DNA from: Klebsiella variicola
Lineage (GTDB): Bacteria > Pseudomonadota > Gammaproteobacteria > Enterobacterales > Enterobacteriaceae
Assembly: GCF_000828055.2 (NCBI RefSeq)
Contig: NZ_CP010523.2
Span: forward strand, 3,658,001 to 3,722,000
Length of the DNA: 64,000 nucleotides
Direction of reading: 5' to 3'
Program-made: the position numbers and the translations under genes
Part shown: positions 20,569 through 33,579 of the stretch, in pieces
Position numbering within the stretch: position 1 is the first letter of the stretch
Layout: each line of letters starts with the position of its first letter
The notes under the pieces: model-generated
What the model saw: only the letters and a program-made list of their open reading frames with translations
Databases searched by the model: none
Told to the model about the DNA's origin: nothing

Positions 20569-22335
20569 ATGAATAAAACCCGTCAACAAGAGTTAACCCG
20601 CTGGTTAAAACAGCAAAGTATTATCTCCCGTCGCTGGTTGATGATTTCCCGCCTGCTTGGCGTGGCAAGCGGTCTGCTGATCGTGGCGCAGGCTTGGTTC
20701 CTGGCGCGGATCCTGCACCGGATGGTAATGGAAAATATTCCGGCAACCGCCCTGCTGCTGCCGCTGACGCTGCTGGTGCTGGTCTTTGTGCTGCGCGCCT
20801 GGGTGGTCTGGCTGCGTGAGCGGGTCGGTTTTCAGGCCGGGCAGCATATCCGCTATGAAATTCGCCGTCAGGTTCTCGACCGCCTCCAGCAGGCGGGCCC
20901 CGCCTGGATCCAGGGCAAACCGGCCGGCAGTTGGGCAACGCTTATCCTTGAGCAGATCGATGATATGCACGATTATTATGCGCGCTACCTGCCCCAGATG
21001 ACGCTGGCGGCCTGCGTGCCGCTGCTGATCGTTATCACTATTTTCCCGATTAACTGGGCCGCCGCGTTGATCCTCCTCGGCACCGCCCCGCTGATCCCGC
21101 TTTTCATGGCGCTGGTCGGGATGGGCGCCGCCGATGCCAACCGGCGTAACTTCCAGGCGCTGGCCCGCCTGAGCGGCCATTTCCTCGACCGCCTGCGCGG
21201 CATGGAAACCCTGCGTATTTTTCACCGCGGTCAGGCAGAAATCGATAATATTCGCGACGCCTCGCAGGATTTTCGCCAACGCACCATGGAAGTCCTGCGT
21301 CTGGCCTTCCTCTCCTCCGGGGTGCTGGAGTTTTTCACCTCCCTCTCCATTGCGCTGGTGGCGGTCTATTTTGGCTTCTCTTACCTTGGTGAGCTGAACT
21401 TCGGCCACTATGGCGCGGGCGTCACGCTGATGGCAGGCTTCCTGACGCTGATCCTCGCTCCGGAATTTTTCCAGCCGTTACGTGACCTGGGCACTTTCTA
21501 CCATGCCAAAGCCCAGGCCGTGGGCGCCGCAGACAGCCTGAAAACGTTTATGGAAACCCCATTGACCCAGCTGAAGCGCGGCGAAAAAACCTTAAATGAT
21601 AACGATCTGATTGGCGTGGAAGCGCGCGATCTGGTGATCAAATCTCCGGAAGGTAAAGTCCTGGCCGGGCCGCTTAACTTTTCACTGCCTGCTGGCGCAC
21701 GCGTTGTGCTGGTGGGTCAGAGCGGCTCCGGGAAAAGTTCGCTGCTGAACACACTGCTCGGCTTTTTGCCCTACGAGGGCTCGCTGAAGGTGAACGGCGC
21801 AGAGCTGCACGAACTGGACGCCGATCGCTGGCGCCGCCTGTTAAGCTGGGTGGGACAGAATCCTCAACTACCTGCCGCCACGCTGCGGGAAAATGTGCTG
21901 CTGGCATGGCCCGAAGCCAGCGATGTCCAGCTTCGACTGGCGCTGGACAAGGCCTGGGTCAGTGAGTTTATCGCCCTGTTGCCGGACGGGATCCATACCG
22001 CCGTGGGCGATCAGGCGGGTCGTCTGTCGGTAGGTCAGGCGCAGCGTATCGCGGTTGCTCGCGCGCTGTTGGTGCCCTGCCGCCTGCTGTTGCTGGATGA
22101 ACCCGCCGCCAGCCTCGACGCCCATAGCGAACAACGGGTGATGCAGGCCCTGACCCATGCCTCCACCGAGCAAACCACGCTGCTGGTCACCCACCAGCTC
22201 GAGGGACTGGCTGACTGGGATTCCGTCTGGGTCATGCAGGACGGACAGATTATCGAGCAAGGCGACTACGCCACGCTGGCCCGTGCCGGTGGGGTCTTCT
22301 CGGCGCTGCTGGCCCATCGTCAGGAGGAGATTTAA
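20569..22335 (+). CDS. cydD: ABC exporter subunit CydD
   Basis: CydD pairs with CydC in a heterodimeric inner-membrane ABC exporter needed for assembly of cytochrome bd. Thiol export (cysteine, glutathione) and haem handling have both been proposed for it. It has 588 residues: six membrane segments in the first ~320, then an ATPase domain with Walker A GQSGSGKSS, signature LSVGQAQR and Walker B LLLLDEPAAS. The ATG at 20569 gives MNKTRQQELTRWLK as in E. coli; the frame is open 20 codons further upstream. The cydC start follows the stop codon directly. Confidence 0.96.
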   Translation: MNKTRQQELTRWLKQQSIISRRWLMISRLLGVASGLLIVAQAWFLARILHRMVMENIPATALLLPLTLLVLVFVLRAWVVWLRERVGFQAGQHIRYEIRRQVLDRLQQAGPAWIQGKPAGSWATLILEQIDDMHDYYARYLPQMTLAACVPLLIVITIFPINWAAALILLGTAPLIPLFMALVGMGAADANRRNFQALARLSGHFLDRLRGMETLRIFHRGQAEIDNIRDASQDFRQRTMEVLRLAFLSSGVLEFFTSLSIALVAVYFGFSYLGELNFGHYGAGVTLMAGFLTLILAPEFFQPLRDLGTFYHAKAQAVGAADSLKTFMETPLTQLKRGEKTLNDNDLIGVEARDLVIKSPEGKVLAGPLNFSLPAGARVVLVGQSGSGKSSLLNTLLGFLPYEGSLKVNGAELHELDADRWRRLLSWVGQNPQLPAATLRENVLLAWPEASDVQLRLALDKAWVSEFIALLPDGIHTAVGDQAGRLSVGQAQRIAVARALLVPCRLLLLDEPAASLDAHSEQRVMQALTHASTEQTTLLVTHQLEGLADWDSVWVMQDGQIIEQGDYATLARAGGVFSALLAHRQEEI

Positions 22336-24057
22336 ATGCGCGCACTTTTACCCTATCTGGCGCTCTATAAACGCCATAAATGGATGCTGCTGCTCGGCGT
22401 CGTGCTGGCCATCGTGACTCTGCTGGCCAGCATCGGCCTGCTGACGCTCTCCGGCTGGTTCCTCTCCGCCTCAGCGGTGGTGGGTGTCGCCGGGATCTAC
22501 AGTTTTAACTATATGCTGCCTGCCGCGGGCGTCCGCGGCGCGGCGATTATCCGTACCGCCGGGCGCTACTTCGAGCGTCTGGTCAGTCATGACGCGACCT
22601 TCCGCGTGCTGCAGCATCTGCGCGTCTTCACCTTCAGCAAACTACTCCCCCTCTCTCCCGCGGGGCTGGCGCGCTTTCGCCAGGGTGAACTGCTCAACCG
22701 GGTGGTGGCCGATGTCGATACCCTGGATCATCTCTACCTGCGGGTGATTTCACCGCTGGTCGGCGCGCTGGTGGTGATTGTAGTGGTCACCTGCGGATTA
22801 AGCCTGCTCGACGTTACCCTTGCGCTGACGCTCGGCGGCATTATGCTGGTCACCCTGCTGGTTATGCCGCCGCTGTTCTATCGCGCAGGTAAACCAGCCG
22901 GCGAAAGTATGACGCAGTTGCGCGGCCAGTATCGCCAACAGCTCACTGCCTGGCTACAGGGCCAGGCAGAGCTGATGGTGTTTAACGCCAGCGACCGCTA
23001 CCGCGCGCAAATGGAAAAGACCGAGCTCAGCTGGCAGGACGCACAGCGCCGTCAGGCCGAGCTGACCGCGCTTTCGCAGGCAGTAATGCTGTTAATCGGC
23101 GGCATCGCCGTGGTGGCCATGCTCTGGCTGGCGTCCGCCGGCATCGGGGGTAACAGCCAGCCAGGGGCGCTGATCGCGCTGTTTGTTTTCTGCGCCCTGG
23201 CGGCCTTCGAAGCCCTGGCGCCAGTCACTGGCGCTTTCCAGCATTTAGGTCAGGTGATCGCCTCCGCACGGCGGATTTCGCAGATCACCGACCAGCAGCC
23301 GGAGGTCACTTTCGTCGAGGGTGAAGCCAGCGTGCCTGCGCAGGTGGCCTTAACCTTCAGGCAGGTTACCTTCCGCTATCCGCACCAGCCCTCCCCCGCC
23401 CTGGAGAATATCTCCCTGCAGATTGCCGCCGGAGAGCATATCGCCATTCTTGGCCGGACCGGCTGCGGAAAGTCGACGCTGTTGCAACTCCTCACCCGGG
23501 CCTGGGATCCAACGCAGGGAGAGATTTTGCTCAACGACCAGCCGCTGTCCCAGCTCAGCGAAGCCACCCTGCGCCAGACGATGAGCGTGGTGCCGCAGCG
23601 CGTCCACCTGTTCAGCGCTACGCTGCGCGACAACCTGCTGCTGGCGGCGCCAGACGCTGACGATACCGCGCTCTGCGCGACCCTCGAGAAAGTGGGGCTG
23701 GAAAAACTGCTGGAAGATGGCGGACTGAACAGCTGGCTGGGGGAAGGCGGGCGCCAGCTATCCGGCGGCGAACTGCGCCGGCTGGCGATTGCCCGCGCAC
23801 TGCTCCACGATGCGCCGCTGATGCTGCTCGATGAGCCGACAGAAGGCCTGGATGCGGCCACCGAAAGCCAGATCCTGCATCTTCTGGCGGAAGTGATGCG
23901 CGAGAAAACCGTGCTGATGGTGACTCACCGCCTGCGGGGCCTGGCGCGTTTTAATCAGATAATAGTCATGGACAACGGCCAGATAATTGAGCAAGGTAGT
24001 CACGCGGATCTGCTCGCTAAACAGGGCCGGTACTTCCAGTTTAAACAGCGTCTGTAG
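22336..24057 (+). CDS. cydC: ABC exporter subunit CydC
   Basis: CydC is the partner of CydD. It has 573 residues, with six membrane segments and an ATPase domain with Walker A GRTGCGKST, signature LSGGELRR and Walker B LMLLDEPTEG. The ATG at 22336 directly abuts the cydD stop, so translation is probably coupled to keep the 1:1 ratio. The pair supports cytochrome bd assembly, which suits the other low-oxygen genes in this region. aat begins 39 bases downstream and may share the transcript. Confidence 0.96.
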   Translation: MRALLPYLALYKRHKWMLLLGVVLAIVTLLASIGLLTLSGWFLSASAVVGVAGIYSFNYMLPAAGVRGAAIIRTAGRYFERLVSHDATFRVLQHLRVFTFSKLLPLSPAGLARFRQGELLNRVVADVDTLDHLYLRVISPLVGALVVIVVVTCGLSLLDVTLALTLGGIMLVTLLVMPPLFYRAGKPAGESMTQLRGQYRQQLTAWLQGQAELMVFNASDRYRAQMEKTELSWQDAQRRQAELTALSQAVMLLIGGIAVVAMLWLASAGIGGNSQPGALIALFVFCALAAFEALAPVTGAFQHLGQVIASARRISQITDQQPEVTFVEGEASVPAQVALTFRQVTFRYPHQPSPALENISLQIAAGEHIAILGRTGCGKSTLLQLLTRAWDPTQGEILLNDQPLSQLSEATLRQTMSVVPQRVHLFSATLRDNLLLAAPDADDTALCATLEKVGLEKLLEDGGLNSWLGEGGRQLSGGELRRLAIARALLHDAPLMLLDEPTEGLDAATESQILHLLAEVMREKTVLMVTHRLRGLARFNQIIVMDNGQIIEQGSHADLLAKQGRYFQFKQRL

Positions 24058-24096
24058 GCTATTATCTAATTTTTGCTGATGCGTATTGAGGTTAAA

Positions 24097-24801
24097 ATGC
24101 GTCTGGTTCAGCTCTCCCGGCATTCTATCGCCTTCCCTTCCCCGGAAGGCGCCCTCCGTGAACCTAACGGCCTGCTGGCGCTCGGCGGCGATCTGAGCCC
24201 GGCACGTCTGCTGATGGCCTATCAGCGCGGTATCTTTCCATGGTTTTCTCCGGGCGACCCGATCCTCTGGTGGTCGCCCGATCCCCGGGCGGTGCTCTGG
24301 CCGGAACAGTTTCATCTCAGCCGCAGCATGAAGCGTTTTCATCAGCGTTCGCCTTATCGCGTCACGCTGAATCATGCCTTTGGTGAGGTCATTGAAGGCT
24401 GCGCCAGCGATCGTGACGAAGGCACCTGGATAACCAGCAGTATCGTTCGCGCCTATCACCAACTCCATGAGCTGGGCCATGCCCATTCCATTGAAGTCTG
24501 GCAAGAGAATACGCTGGTAGGTGGAATGTACGGCGTGGCGCAGGGGGCGCTGTTTTGCGGCGAATCGATGTTCAGCCGGGCAGAAAATGCCTCCAAAACC
24601 GCGCTGCTGGTATTCTGTCAGGCTTTTACGCAGAGTGGTGGTAAATTAATCGACTGCCAGGTACTGAACAACCATACCGCCTCATTAGGCGCGGTGGATA
24701 TTCCCCGCCGCGATTATCTTGACTACCTGTCAGTATTACGCGGCTACCGCCTGCCCGAGCTATTTTGGGTGCCGCGGGTGCTATTTCCGGGCGCGCAATA
24801 A
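24097..24801 (+). CDS. aat: Leucyl/phenylalanyl-tRNA-protein transferase
   Basis: Aat adds Leu or Phe from charged tRNA to proteins with N-terminal Arg or Lys, making them N-degron substrates of ClpS-ClpAP. It has 234 residues from the ATG at 24097 ([13 protein letters not shown]). Typical family stretches are [38 protein letters not shown] and FCGESMFSR. The frame is open eight codons earlier, but the chosen start matches E. coli. clpS and clpA, which act next in the same pathway, lie less than 4 kb away. Confidence 0.96.
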   Translation: MRLVQLSRHSIAFPSPEGALREPNGLLALGGDLSPARLLMAYQRGIFPWFSPGDPILWWSPDPRAVLWPEQFHLSRSMKRFHQRSPYRVTLNHAFGEVIEGCASDRDEGTWITSSIVRAYHQLHELGHAHSIEVWQENTLVGGMYGVAQGALFCGESMFSRAENASKTALLVFCQAFTQSGGKLIDCQVLNNHTASLGAVDIPRRDYLDYLSVLRGYRLPELFWVPRVLFPGAQ

Positions 24802-25371
<570 letters not shown>

Positions 25372-25404
25372 TTGTTTTCGCCCTTAAGGCGTCAGATGCT
25401 GAAG

Positions 25405-25427
25405 GCCGGGATAATTCCCGGTCTTTT
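25405..25427 (+). terminator. infA terminator
   Basis: GCCGGG and CCCGGT enclose ATAATT and are followed by CTTTTC, 34 bases past the infA stop. Confidence 0.75.
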
Positions 25428-25443
25428 CATATCTGCCGCCGGC

Positions 25444-25473
25444 AAAAAAAAACCGGCCCAGGGCCGGTTTTTA
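25444..25473. terminator. Bidirectional terminator between infA and clpA
   Basis: AAAAACCGGCCC pairs with GGGCCGGTTTTT and has A/T runs on both sides, so it works on both strands. It lies 17 bases past the clpA stop. Confidence 0.9.
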
Positions 25474-25489
25474 CGTTGAAGACATCGCT

Positions 25490-27769
25490 TTAGTGGGCGG
25501 CTTCCGGTTTGTGCTTCTGCGCGCTCTGGAAATCGTAGGTCAGCGCATTCTTCGCGCTGTCCAGAGACACTGTCACCTGGCCACCATCGACCAGCGAGCC
25601 GAACAGCAGCTCGTTCGCCAGCGGCTTTTTCAGGTTGTCCTGAATGACGCGTCCCATTGGACGTGCACCCATCGCCCGGTCGTAACCTTTCTCCGCCAGC
25701 CAGTCGCGCGCTTCCTGACTGACTTCCAGGGAGACGCCTTTCTGGTCCAGCTGGACCTGCAGCTCGACGATAAACTTGTCGACAACCTGATGGATCACCG
25801 TGGTAGAGAGATGATCGAACCAGATAATGTTGTCGAGGCGGTTACGGAACTCCGGCGTAAAGATCTTCTTGATCTCATCCATTGCATCCGGACTGTTGTC
25901 CTGCTGAATAAGGCCAATCGATTTACGCTCAGTTTCCCGCACCCCGGCGTTAGTGGTCATCACCAGCACCACGTTGCGGAAGTCCGCTTTACGCCCGTTG
26001 TTATCGGTCAGCGTACCGTTATCCATCACCTGCAGCAGCAGGTTAAACACATCCGGATGCGCTTTTTCGATCTCATCAAGCAGCAGCACTGCGTGCGGAT
26101 GTTTAATCACCGCATCGGTCAGCAGCCCGCCCTGATCGAAGCCAACGTAGCCCGGAGGCGCCCCGATTAAACGGCTGACGGTATGACGTTCCATATATTC
26201 GGACATGTCAAAACGCAGCAGCTCAATACCCAGCGCCTTCGCCAGTTGCACGGTCACTTCGGTTTTCCCGACCCCGGTAGGCCCGGCGAACAGGAATGAC
26301 CCAACCGGCTTGTGCTCATGGCCCAGCCCGGCGCGCGCCATTTTGATGGCTTCGGTCAGCGCCTCAATGGCTTTATCCTGACCGAAGACCAGCATTTTCA
26401 GACGGTCGCCAAGGTTTTTCAGCGTATCGCGATCGCTCTGGGAGACACTCTTCTCAGGGATCCGCGCAATGCGCGCCACCACTGACTCGATATCCGCCAC
26501 ATTGACCGTTTTCTTACGCTTGCTGACCGGCATTAAGCGCGCCCGCGCGCCCGCTTCGTCAATGACGTCAATTGCCTTATCCGGCAGATGACGATCGTTA
26601 ATGTATTTTACCGCCAGCTCAACCGCCGCACGCACCGCCTTAGCGGTATAACGCACGTCATGGTGCGCTTCGTACTTCGGCTTCAGGCCGTTGATAATCT
26701 GCACCGTCTCTTCCACCGACGGTTCGGTGATATCGATCTTCTGGAAACGACGGGCCAGCGCACGATCTTTCTCAAAGATGTTGCTGAACTCCTGGTAGGT
26801 GGTGGAGCCGATCACCCGGATCTTGCCGCTGGAAAGCAGCGGTTTAATCAGGTTAGCCGCATCGACCTGGCCGCCAGAAGCCGCCCCCGCACCGATAATG
26901 GTGTGGATTTCATCAATAAACAGGATGCTGTTGGTATCCTGCTCCAGCTGTTTAAGCAACGCTTTGAAGCGTTTTTCAAAATCGCCACGATATTTGGTCC
27001 CTGCCAGCAAAGAGCCAATGTCGAGCGAGTAGATGGTGCAGTCGGCCATCACTTCCGGCACATCGCCCTGCACAATGCGCCAGGCAAGGCCTTCGGCGAT
27101 CGCAGTTTTACCGACGCCGGATTCACCCACCAGCAGTGGGTTATTTTTACGGCGACGGCACAGGACCTGAATCGCACGCTCCAGCTCTTTTTCACGGCCG
27201 ATCAGGGGATCAATGCCGCCGACGCGAGCAAGCTGATTGAGGTTGGTGGTGAAGTTTTCCATACGTTCCTCCCCGCCGGCTTGCTCTTCATTGCCAGGCT
27301 GGCTTCCGCTGTTATCGGAAGACTGGCTCGGCTCGTCTTTGCGTGTACCATGAGAAATGAAGTTCACCACATCGAGTCGGCTGACTTCATGTTTACGCAG
27401 CAGGTAAGCGGCCTGCGACTCCTGCTCGCTGAAAATGGCCACCAGTACGTTGGCGCCGGTCACTTCGCTGCGGCCAGAAGATTGCACGTGGAAGACGGCG
27501 CGCTGCAGCACACGCTGGAAGCTCAGCGTCGGCTGGGTGTCGCGCTCTTCTTCCGTGGCTGGCAGGACGGGTGTGGTTTGTTCGATGAAGGCTTCAAGTT
27601 CCTGACGCAATGCCACCAGGTCCACTGAACACGCTTCCAGGGCCTCACGGGCCGAGGGGTTGCTTAGCAGAGCCAGCAGCAAGTGCTCGACGGTCATAAA
27701 CTCATGACGGTGCTCGCGCGCTCTGGCGAAAGCCATATTTAAACTGAGTTCCAGTTCTTGATTGAGCAT
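25490..27769 (-). CDS. clpA: ClpA, unfoldase of ClpAP protease
   Basis: ClpA is a hexameric AAA+ unfoldase that feeds substrates to ClpP; with ClpS it degrades N-degron proteins. It has 759 residues from the ATG at 27769 ([18 protein letters not shown]). Domains run in order: a Clp N domain (to ~145), a first ATPase with [13 protein letters not shown], and a second with [14 protein letters not shown]. The IGL loop that docks on ClpP is visible (KSIGLIQQD). The frame is open five codons further upstream, but GGGGGAGG favours the chosen start. clpS ends 30 bases before it. Confidence 0.97.
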   Translation of the reverse strand: MLNQELELSLNMAFARAREHRHEFMTVEHLLLALLSNPSAREALEACSVDLVALRQELEAFIEQTTPVLPATEEERDTQPTLSFQRVLQRAVFHVQSSGRSEVTGANVLVAIFSEQESQAAYLLRKHEVSRLDVVNFISHGTRKDEPSQSSDNSGSQPGNEEQAGGEERMENFTTNLNQLARVGGIDPLIGREKELERAIQVLCRRRKNNPLLVGESGVGKTAIAEGLAWRIVQGDVPEVMADCTIYSLDIGSLLAGTKYRGDFEKRFKALLKQLEQDTNSILFIDEIHTIIGAGAASGGQVDAANLIKPLLSSGKIRVIGSTTYQEFSNIFEKDRALARRFQKIDITEPSVEETVQIINGLKPKYEAHHDVRYTAKAVRAAVELAVKYINDRHLPDKAIDVIDEAGARARLMPVSKRKKTVNVADIESVVARIARIPEKSVSQSDRDTLKNLGDRLKMLVFGQDKAIEALTEAIKMARAGLGHEHKPVGSFLFAGPTGVGKTEVTVQLAKALGIELLRFDMSEYMERHTVSRLIGAPPGYVGFDQGGLLTDAVIKHPHAVLLLDEIEKAHPDVFNLLLQVMDNGTLTDNNGRKADFRNVVLVMTTNAGVRETERKSIGLIQQDNSPDAMDEIKKIFTPEFRNRLDNIIWFDHLSTTVIHQVVDKFIVELQVQLDQKGVSLEVSQEARDWLAEKGYDRAMGARPMGRVIQDNLKKPLANELLFGSLVDGGQVTVSLDSAKNALTYDFQSAQKHKPEAAH

Positions 27770-27799
27770 AGGCACCTCCCCCAATTTTCATGCCTGTAT

Positions 27800-28117
27800 T
27801 CAGGCTTTTTCCAGCGTACACAGCAATGGATGCTCGTTCTCCCTCGCGTACTGATTCACCATAGCGACTTTGGTCTCCGCCACTTCCGCGGTAAACACGC
27901 CACAAATCGCCTTACCTTCATAGTGAACCGTGAGCATCAGTTGCGTTGCACGTTCAACATCATAAGAAAAGAATTTTTGTAACACGTCAATAACAAACTC
28001 CATTGGAGTGTAGTCATCATTGACCAATATCACTTTATACATAGATGGCGGTTTAATCGCATCACGAACTTCGTCGTCAACCAGGTGCTCGAAGTCCAGC
28101 CAATCTCTCTTACTCAT
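27800..28117 (-). CDS. clpS: ClpS, N-degron adaptor
   Basis: ClpS recognises proteins with N-terminal Leu, Phe, Tyr or Trp and hands them to ClpA. It has 105 residues, one fewer than E. coli. The core [19 protein letters not shown] includes the Asn-Asp pair and Met that shape the binding pocket. His in [11 protein letters not shown] is also kept. The N-terminal extension ([17 protein letters not shown]), which engages ClpA, differs most from E. coli. clpS and clpA are 30 bases apart and are probably one transcript. Confidence 0.96.
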   Translation of the reverse strand: MSKRDWLDFEHLVDDEVRDAIKPPSMYKVILVNDDYTPMEFVIDVLQKFFSYDVERATQLMLTVHYEGKAICGVFTAEVAETKVAMVNQYARENEHPLLCTLEKA

Positions 28118-28442
28118 CGTCAGTGTTCATCATCGGTTGCTGTTGCCAACAGGCGGAGGCCTGTCGATGACCAGAGGTTATGCTCATCACAAATCTACAA
28201 CAGATCATAGATAACTATCATCTATCGCTTCTATCCGCGACGGCTGTCACATTCCCCGGCAATAGCGTTAACTGCTTCAAATTTTGACGCATTTTTCGCC
28301 GTTCCCCCTCCTCAATCGCTTGACGCGTTTTCGTATTTCTCTAAATTGTAGTGGCGAGAGTTGGCGAGCAATTGAACAACTCGTCACTCCACCACCGGTT
28401 CATTCCATCTTACTTATAAAGATTTACGAAGGATGTCGAAGT
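28118..28442. promoter_or_regulatory. clpS-cspD divergent intergenic region
   Basis: No gene is seen in these 325 bases. TTGACG at 28320-28325 and TAAATT at 28342-28347, 16 bases apart, form a candidate cspD promoter with a leader of about 90 bases. GAAGGA before the cspD ATG is its ribosome site. The clpS promoter should lie near 28130-28220 on the minus strand; I could not fix it. Confidence 0.5.
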
Positions 28443-28664
28443 ATGGAAATGGGTACTGTTAAGTGGTTCAACAATGCCAAAGGGTTCGGTTTTATCTGCC
28501 CTGAGGGCGGCGGCGAAGACATTTTCGCCCATTACTCCACCATCCAGATGGATGGTTACAGAACGCTAAAAGCCGGACAAGCCGTTCGGTTTGATGTTCA
28601 CCAGGGGCCAAAAGGCAACCACGCCAGCGTGATCGTCCCTGTGGAAGCGGAAACGGCTGCATAA
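28443..28664 (+). CDS. cspD: Cold-shock-like protein CspD
   Basis: CspD is a small single-stranded nucleic-acid-binding protein that, in E. coli, is made in stationary phase and inhibits replication initiation and elongation. It has 73 residues, with RNP1 KGFGFI and RNP2 DIFAHY of the cold-shock fold. The chosen ATG (MEMGTVKWFNN) follows GAAGGA; the longer open frame upstream is leader sequence. It converges on macB with a shared terminator. The E. coli protein is turned over by Lon, and it sits next to clpS-clpA here as there. Confidence 0.96.
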   Translation: MEMGTVKWFNNAKGFGFICPEGGGEDIFAHYSTIQMDGYRTLKAGQAVRFDVHQGPKGNHASVIVPVEAETAA

Positions 28665-28696
28665 CTCTTTTGCTTCATTGTGTACATCCTGCTAAT

Positions 28697-28727
28697 AAAA
28701 TGCCAGTCCTTCTGACTGGCATTTTTA
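28697..28727. terminator. Bidirectional terminator cspD/macB
   Basis: AAAATGCCAGT pairs with ACTGGCATTTTT; A and T runs flank it, so it can end both convergent transcripts. Confidence 0.9.
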
Positions 28728-28730
28728 TTT

Positions 28731-30667
<1,937 letters not shown>

Positions 30668-30671
<4 letters not shown>

Positions 30672-31783
30672 TTTGCCGCCCCGCTCGCGCTCTCGCCGAC
30701 GATCACTTCATCTCCCTCATCCAGCCCCTGCACCACCGCGACGTCGGTATCGTTGCGGGCGCCAATGGCAACCTCACGCTCTTTTACCTCGCCGGTGCGC
30801 AACAACCGGACGTGATAGCGGTTATCACCCACCGCGTCACCCAGGGCGCTCAGCGGGATGGTAATCACGTTTTTCACCTCGGCCAGCTGGATATGCACCT
30901 GCGCGGTCATGTCGAGACGCAGGATGCCCTGCGGATTCGGCACCTCGAAGCGGGCATAGTAGAAGATGGCATCATTGACTTTTTCCGGCGTCGGCAAAAT
31001 GTCTTTCAGCGTGCCTTCATAGCGAGTCAGCGGATCCCCCAGCACGGTAAACCACGCCTTTTGCCCCGGTCTGAGGTGGATGACATCCGCTTCAGAGACC
31101 TGCGCTTTGACCAGCATGGTGCTGAGATCCGCCAGCGTCAGAATGTTCGGCGCCTGCTGGGCGGCGATCACCGTCTGTCCCTGCAGGGTGGTAATTTGCG
31201 TCACTTCGCCAGCCATCGGCGCCAGGATCCGCGTGTAGTCGAGGTTGGTCTTCGCGGTGTCGAGCGTCGCCTGGTTACGCTTAATTTGCGCTTCAATAGT
31301 GCCGATCTGCGCTTGTTTCACCGCCAGATCGGTGGCCGCGGTATCAAGGTCCTGTCGCGAGACCAGCTGGCGCTGCGCCAGCTGCTGCTGACGGGCCAGA
31401 GTCACCTGCGCCAGTTTGCTCTCCGCGCGCGCCTGATTGAGCTGGGCACGCAGTTCCATCAGCGTCGCTTCAACCTCTTTAATTTGGTTTTGCGCCTGCT
31501 CCGGATCGATAACCCCCAGCAACTGGTCCTTTTTGACCTTATCGCCGATATTGACGTGCAGCGTTTTCAGCTGTCCGCTGACCTGGGCGCCGACGTCAAC
31601 TTTCCGCAGGGCATCCAGCTTACCGGTGGCCAGCACGCTCTGCTGGAGGTCACCTTTGCGCACCACCAGCGTCTGGTAGTTCGGCAGCGGCGCATTCAGG
31701 ATCCGCCATCCCCAGACGGCCAGACCCAGCACAACGATCGCTAACAACCACCAGATTGTCCTGCGTTTTCCCTTCACTTTCAT
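30668..31783 (-). CDS. macA: MacA, periplasmic adaptor of MacAB-TolC
   Basis: MacA links MacB to TolC and stimulates the MacB ATPase. It has 371 residues. A single N-terminal membrane anchor ([20 protein letters not shown]) precedes a lipoyl-like half ([20 protein letters not shown]), a long coiled-coil hairpin (~residues 95-180) and a beta-barrel domain with membrane-proximal region. Length and architecture fit the HlyD/RND-adaptor family. E. coli ybjX, which lies beside macA in K-12, is missing: only 137 bases separate macA from ybjD. Confidence 0.95.
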
Positions 31784-31920
31784 TATCCGATTCCTGCTGT
31801 TTCCCTGCCGCTCCAGACGGTGATTCTATCCAAACCCGTCGACAACAGAACACCCATTTTTAACGTTGCTTACGTTTTGTTTAGCTACCGGAGAGCTTTG
31901 CGCCAGCCCTACGGCGCAGG

Positions 31921-33579
31921 TTAATCTGCACGACCACGAGCCAGCCACAGTACCCGCGAGAACATTTTCTTTAACAGCGTCGGCACCGCGTCCACCCCGC
32001 GTCGGCCGGCCTCCATCGCCACCTCAATCGCCAGGTCGGGCTTGGATGAACGATGGATGGCCTTGGTGATCACCCGCCTCATATTCATAGGGACATTATC
32101 CGGGATCTGCGCCACCCGGTGATAAACGTCATCAAATCCCTGGCGATACATAAAGTGCTCCATATCCATCGCGGGCAGGCTCGTCAAATGGTCACGCTCC
32201 AGCTCGCGATCGTTATTCAGCAGGCCGAGCACGGTGGCGGCATATTTTTTCCCCGCCTCATCGCCATCCACCAGCACGTGCCACTGGATCCCCATCCGGC
32301 GGGCAAATTTGATCAGTGGTTTAAGGCCTGACTGGGCGAACTCGATCACCTTCACGCCCTCGGCATCAAAATGATGGCCACACTGGCGGGCCAGTTCGTT
32401 GATAACCCAGGTCTCCGTCTCCCCTTCCACCAGCAGCCAACAGCGGGCGAAGAGCGATGAGGCGCGATTGAAGCGAATATGGAAGGCGATACGCCGGCTG
32501 TCTTCGGCATTCATTCCGCCGGGTCCCAGCCGCCATGCCGACACCCTCGACGACTCACGAACCAGTCGACAGACCTGCTCCACCGGCGTCAGGGACAACA
32601 GCTCCCCGGAGTTGGTGGTGGTCACGCGCTGCAGCGGCAATAAATTCAGCAGGTGCCAGGCGACAGAGAGCATAATCGGATGCAAACGCGTCTCCGGATC
32701 TTCAATCAGCAACAGCGGCCGCGCGTCGCGATCGAGGCGCACCGTCCCTTTTGCCTGCAGGAGGGTGGAAAACAGCCCCAGCAGAATCACCCGATGGCTG
32801 CGCCCGCCGGGTTTATCGATCATCCGGTTGATAATATCCAGATAGCGCCAGCTGCGCTGCTCATCATGGGAGCGCCGCCGCATCAGACGATGCCGCGTCT
32901 GGGCGCTGCTTTGCTCGGCAAAGTAATGCTCCAGCAGCTGCACCATGGCCGACAACCCCTCGCGGATCTGACCGTCCGATAAATTTTGCGGATGGCTGAC
33001 CAGCTCCCGGGAGAGAAAATCGAGCTGGCGGGCGGTGATCTCTATCTGCGGCGAATGCGGTACCGTCCCGTTATGGATACGCCGCATAAAGCGCGCGTCG
33101 CGCAGGCGCAGCACCGGCATCAGACGCACCAGGTGTCTGGCCAGATCATCAATATCCTCAACCTCCAGCGCTTCGCCTTCGCCATCGATAAAGCTCCGCA
33201 GGGTCATCACGCTGTCGTCATCGGCGAGCTCGCCTTCCAGACGATAGAACACCCGATGATAACCATCGTCACAAGGTACCCAGCAGCGCTGAAGCGGACG
33301 AAAACGCCGGACCCGATGGCGCCCCGGTTCGGTTTCACGGAAGGTCAGGATAATATGCAAATGGTGCTCGCGCCCCTGGATGTCGCCCGGGGGAAACCAG
33401 AAGTCATCGCGTACAAAGTGATAAAGATCGAACTCAGGGGACAAAAGCAGGGTCAGCGCATCAAGCAGACTGGACTTCCCCCACGCGTTCTCCCCGATCA
33501 GGACGTTATTTTGCTCCAGCATCAACGACAAACGATTGATACCGCGAAAACCGACGATTTCTACGCGCTCAAGAAGCAT
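31921..33579 (-). CDS. ybjD: YbjD, OLD-family ATPase/TOPRIM protein
   Basis: YbjD has 552 residues and combines an SMC/ABC-type ATPase with a C-terminal TOPRIM nuclease domain, the layout of OLD-family nucleases. Walker A is GENAWGKSS (about residues 29-37), and LLLIEDPETRLHP holds the Walker B region. The TOPRIM motifs are LLVEGETE and LVDGDEAGK. The ATG at 33579 (MLLERVEIVGFRG) matches E. coli; the frame is open 13 codons further. The E. coli homologue is uncharacterised. It stands alone rather than beside a UvrD-like helicase, so a Gabija-type defence role is not indicated. Confidence 0.88.
   Translation of the reverse strand: MLLERVEIVGFRGINRLSLMLEQNNVLIGENAWGKSSLLDALTLLLSPEFDLYHFVRDDFWFPPGDIQGREHHLHIILTFRETEPGRHRVRRFRPLQRCWVPCDDGYHRVFYRLEGELADDDSVMTLRSFIDGEGEALEVEDIDDLARHLVRLMPVLRLRDARFMRRIHNGTVPHSPQIEITARQLDFLSRELVSHPQNLSDGQIREGLSAMVQLLEHYFAEQSSAQTRHRLMRRRSHDEQRSWRYLDIINRMIDKPGGRSHRVILLGLFSTLLQAKGTVRLDRDARPLLLIEDPETRLHPIMLSVAWHLLNLLPLQRVTTTNSGELLSLTPVEQVCRLVRESSRVSAWRLGPGGMNAEDSRRIAFHIRFNRASSLFARCWLLVEGETETWVINELARQCGHHFDAEGVKVIEFAQSGLKPLIKFARRMGIQWHVLVDGDEAGKKYAATVLGLLNNDRELERDHLTSLPAMDMEHFMYRQGFDDVYHRVAQIPDNVPMNMRRVITKAIHRSSKPDLAIEVAMEAGRRGVDAVPTLLKKMFSRVLWLARGRAD

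Noticed and set aside
26588-27628. A 346-residue open frame antisense to clpA
   Set aside because: It is a shadow of clpA, with no start signal or family resemblance.
31921-33579. YbjD as a phage-defence nuclease of the Gabija type
   Set aside because: The OLD-type ATPase and TOPRIM domains fit, but no UvrD-like partner is adjacent and the gene is in conserved core position as in E. coli.
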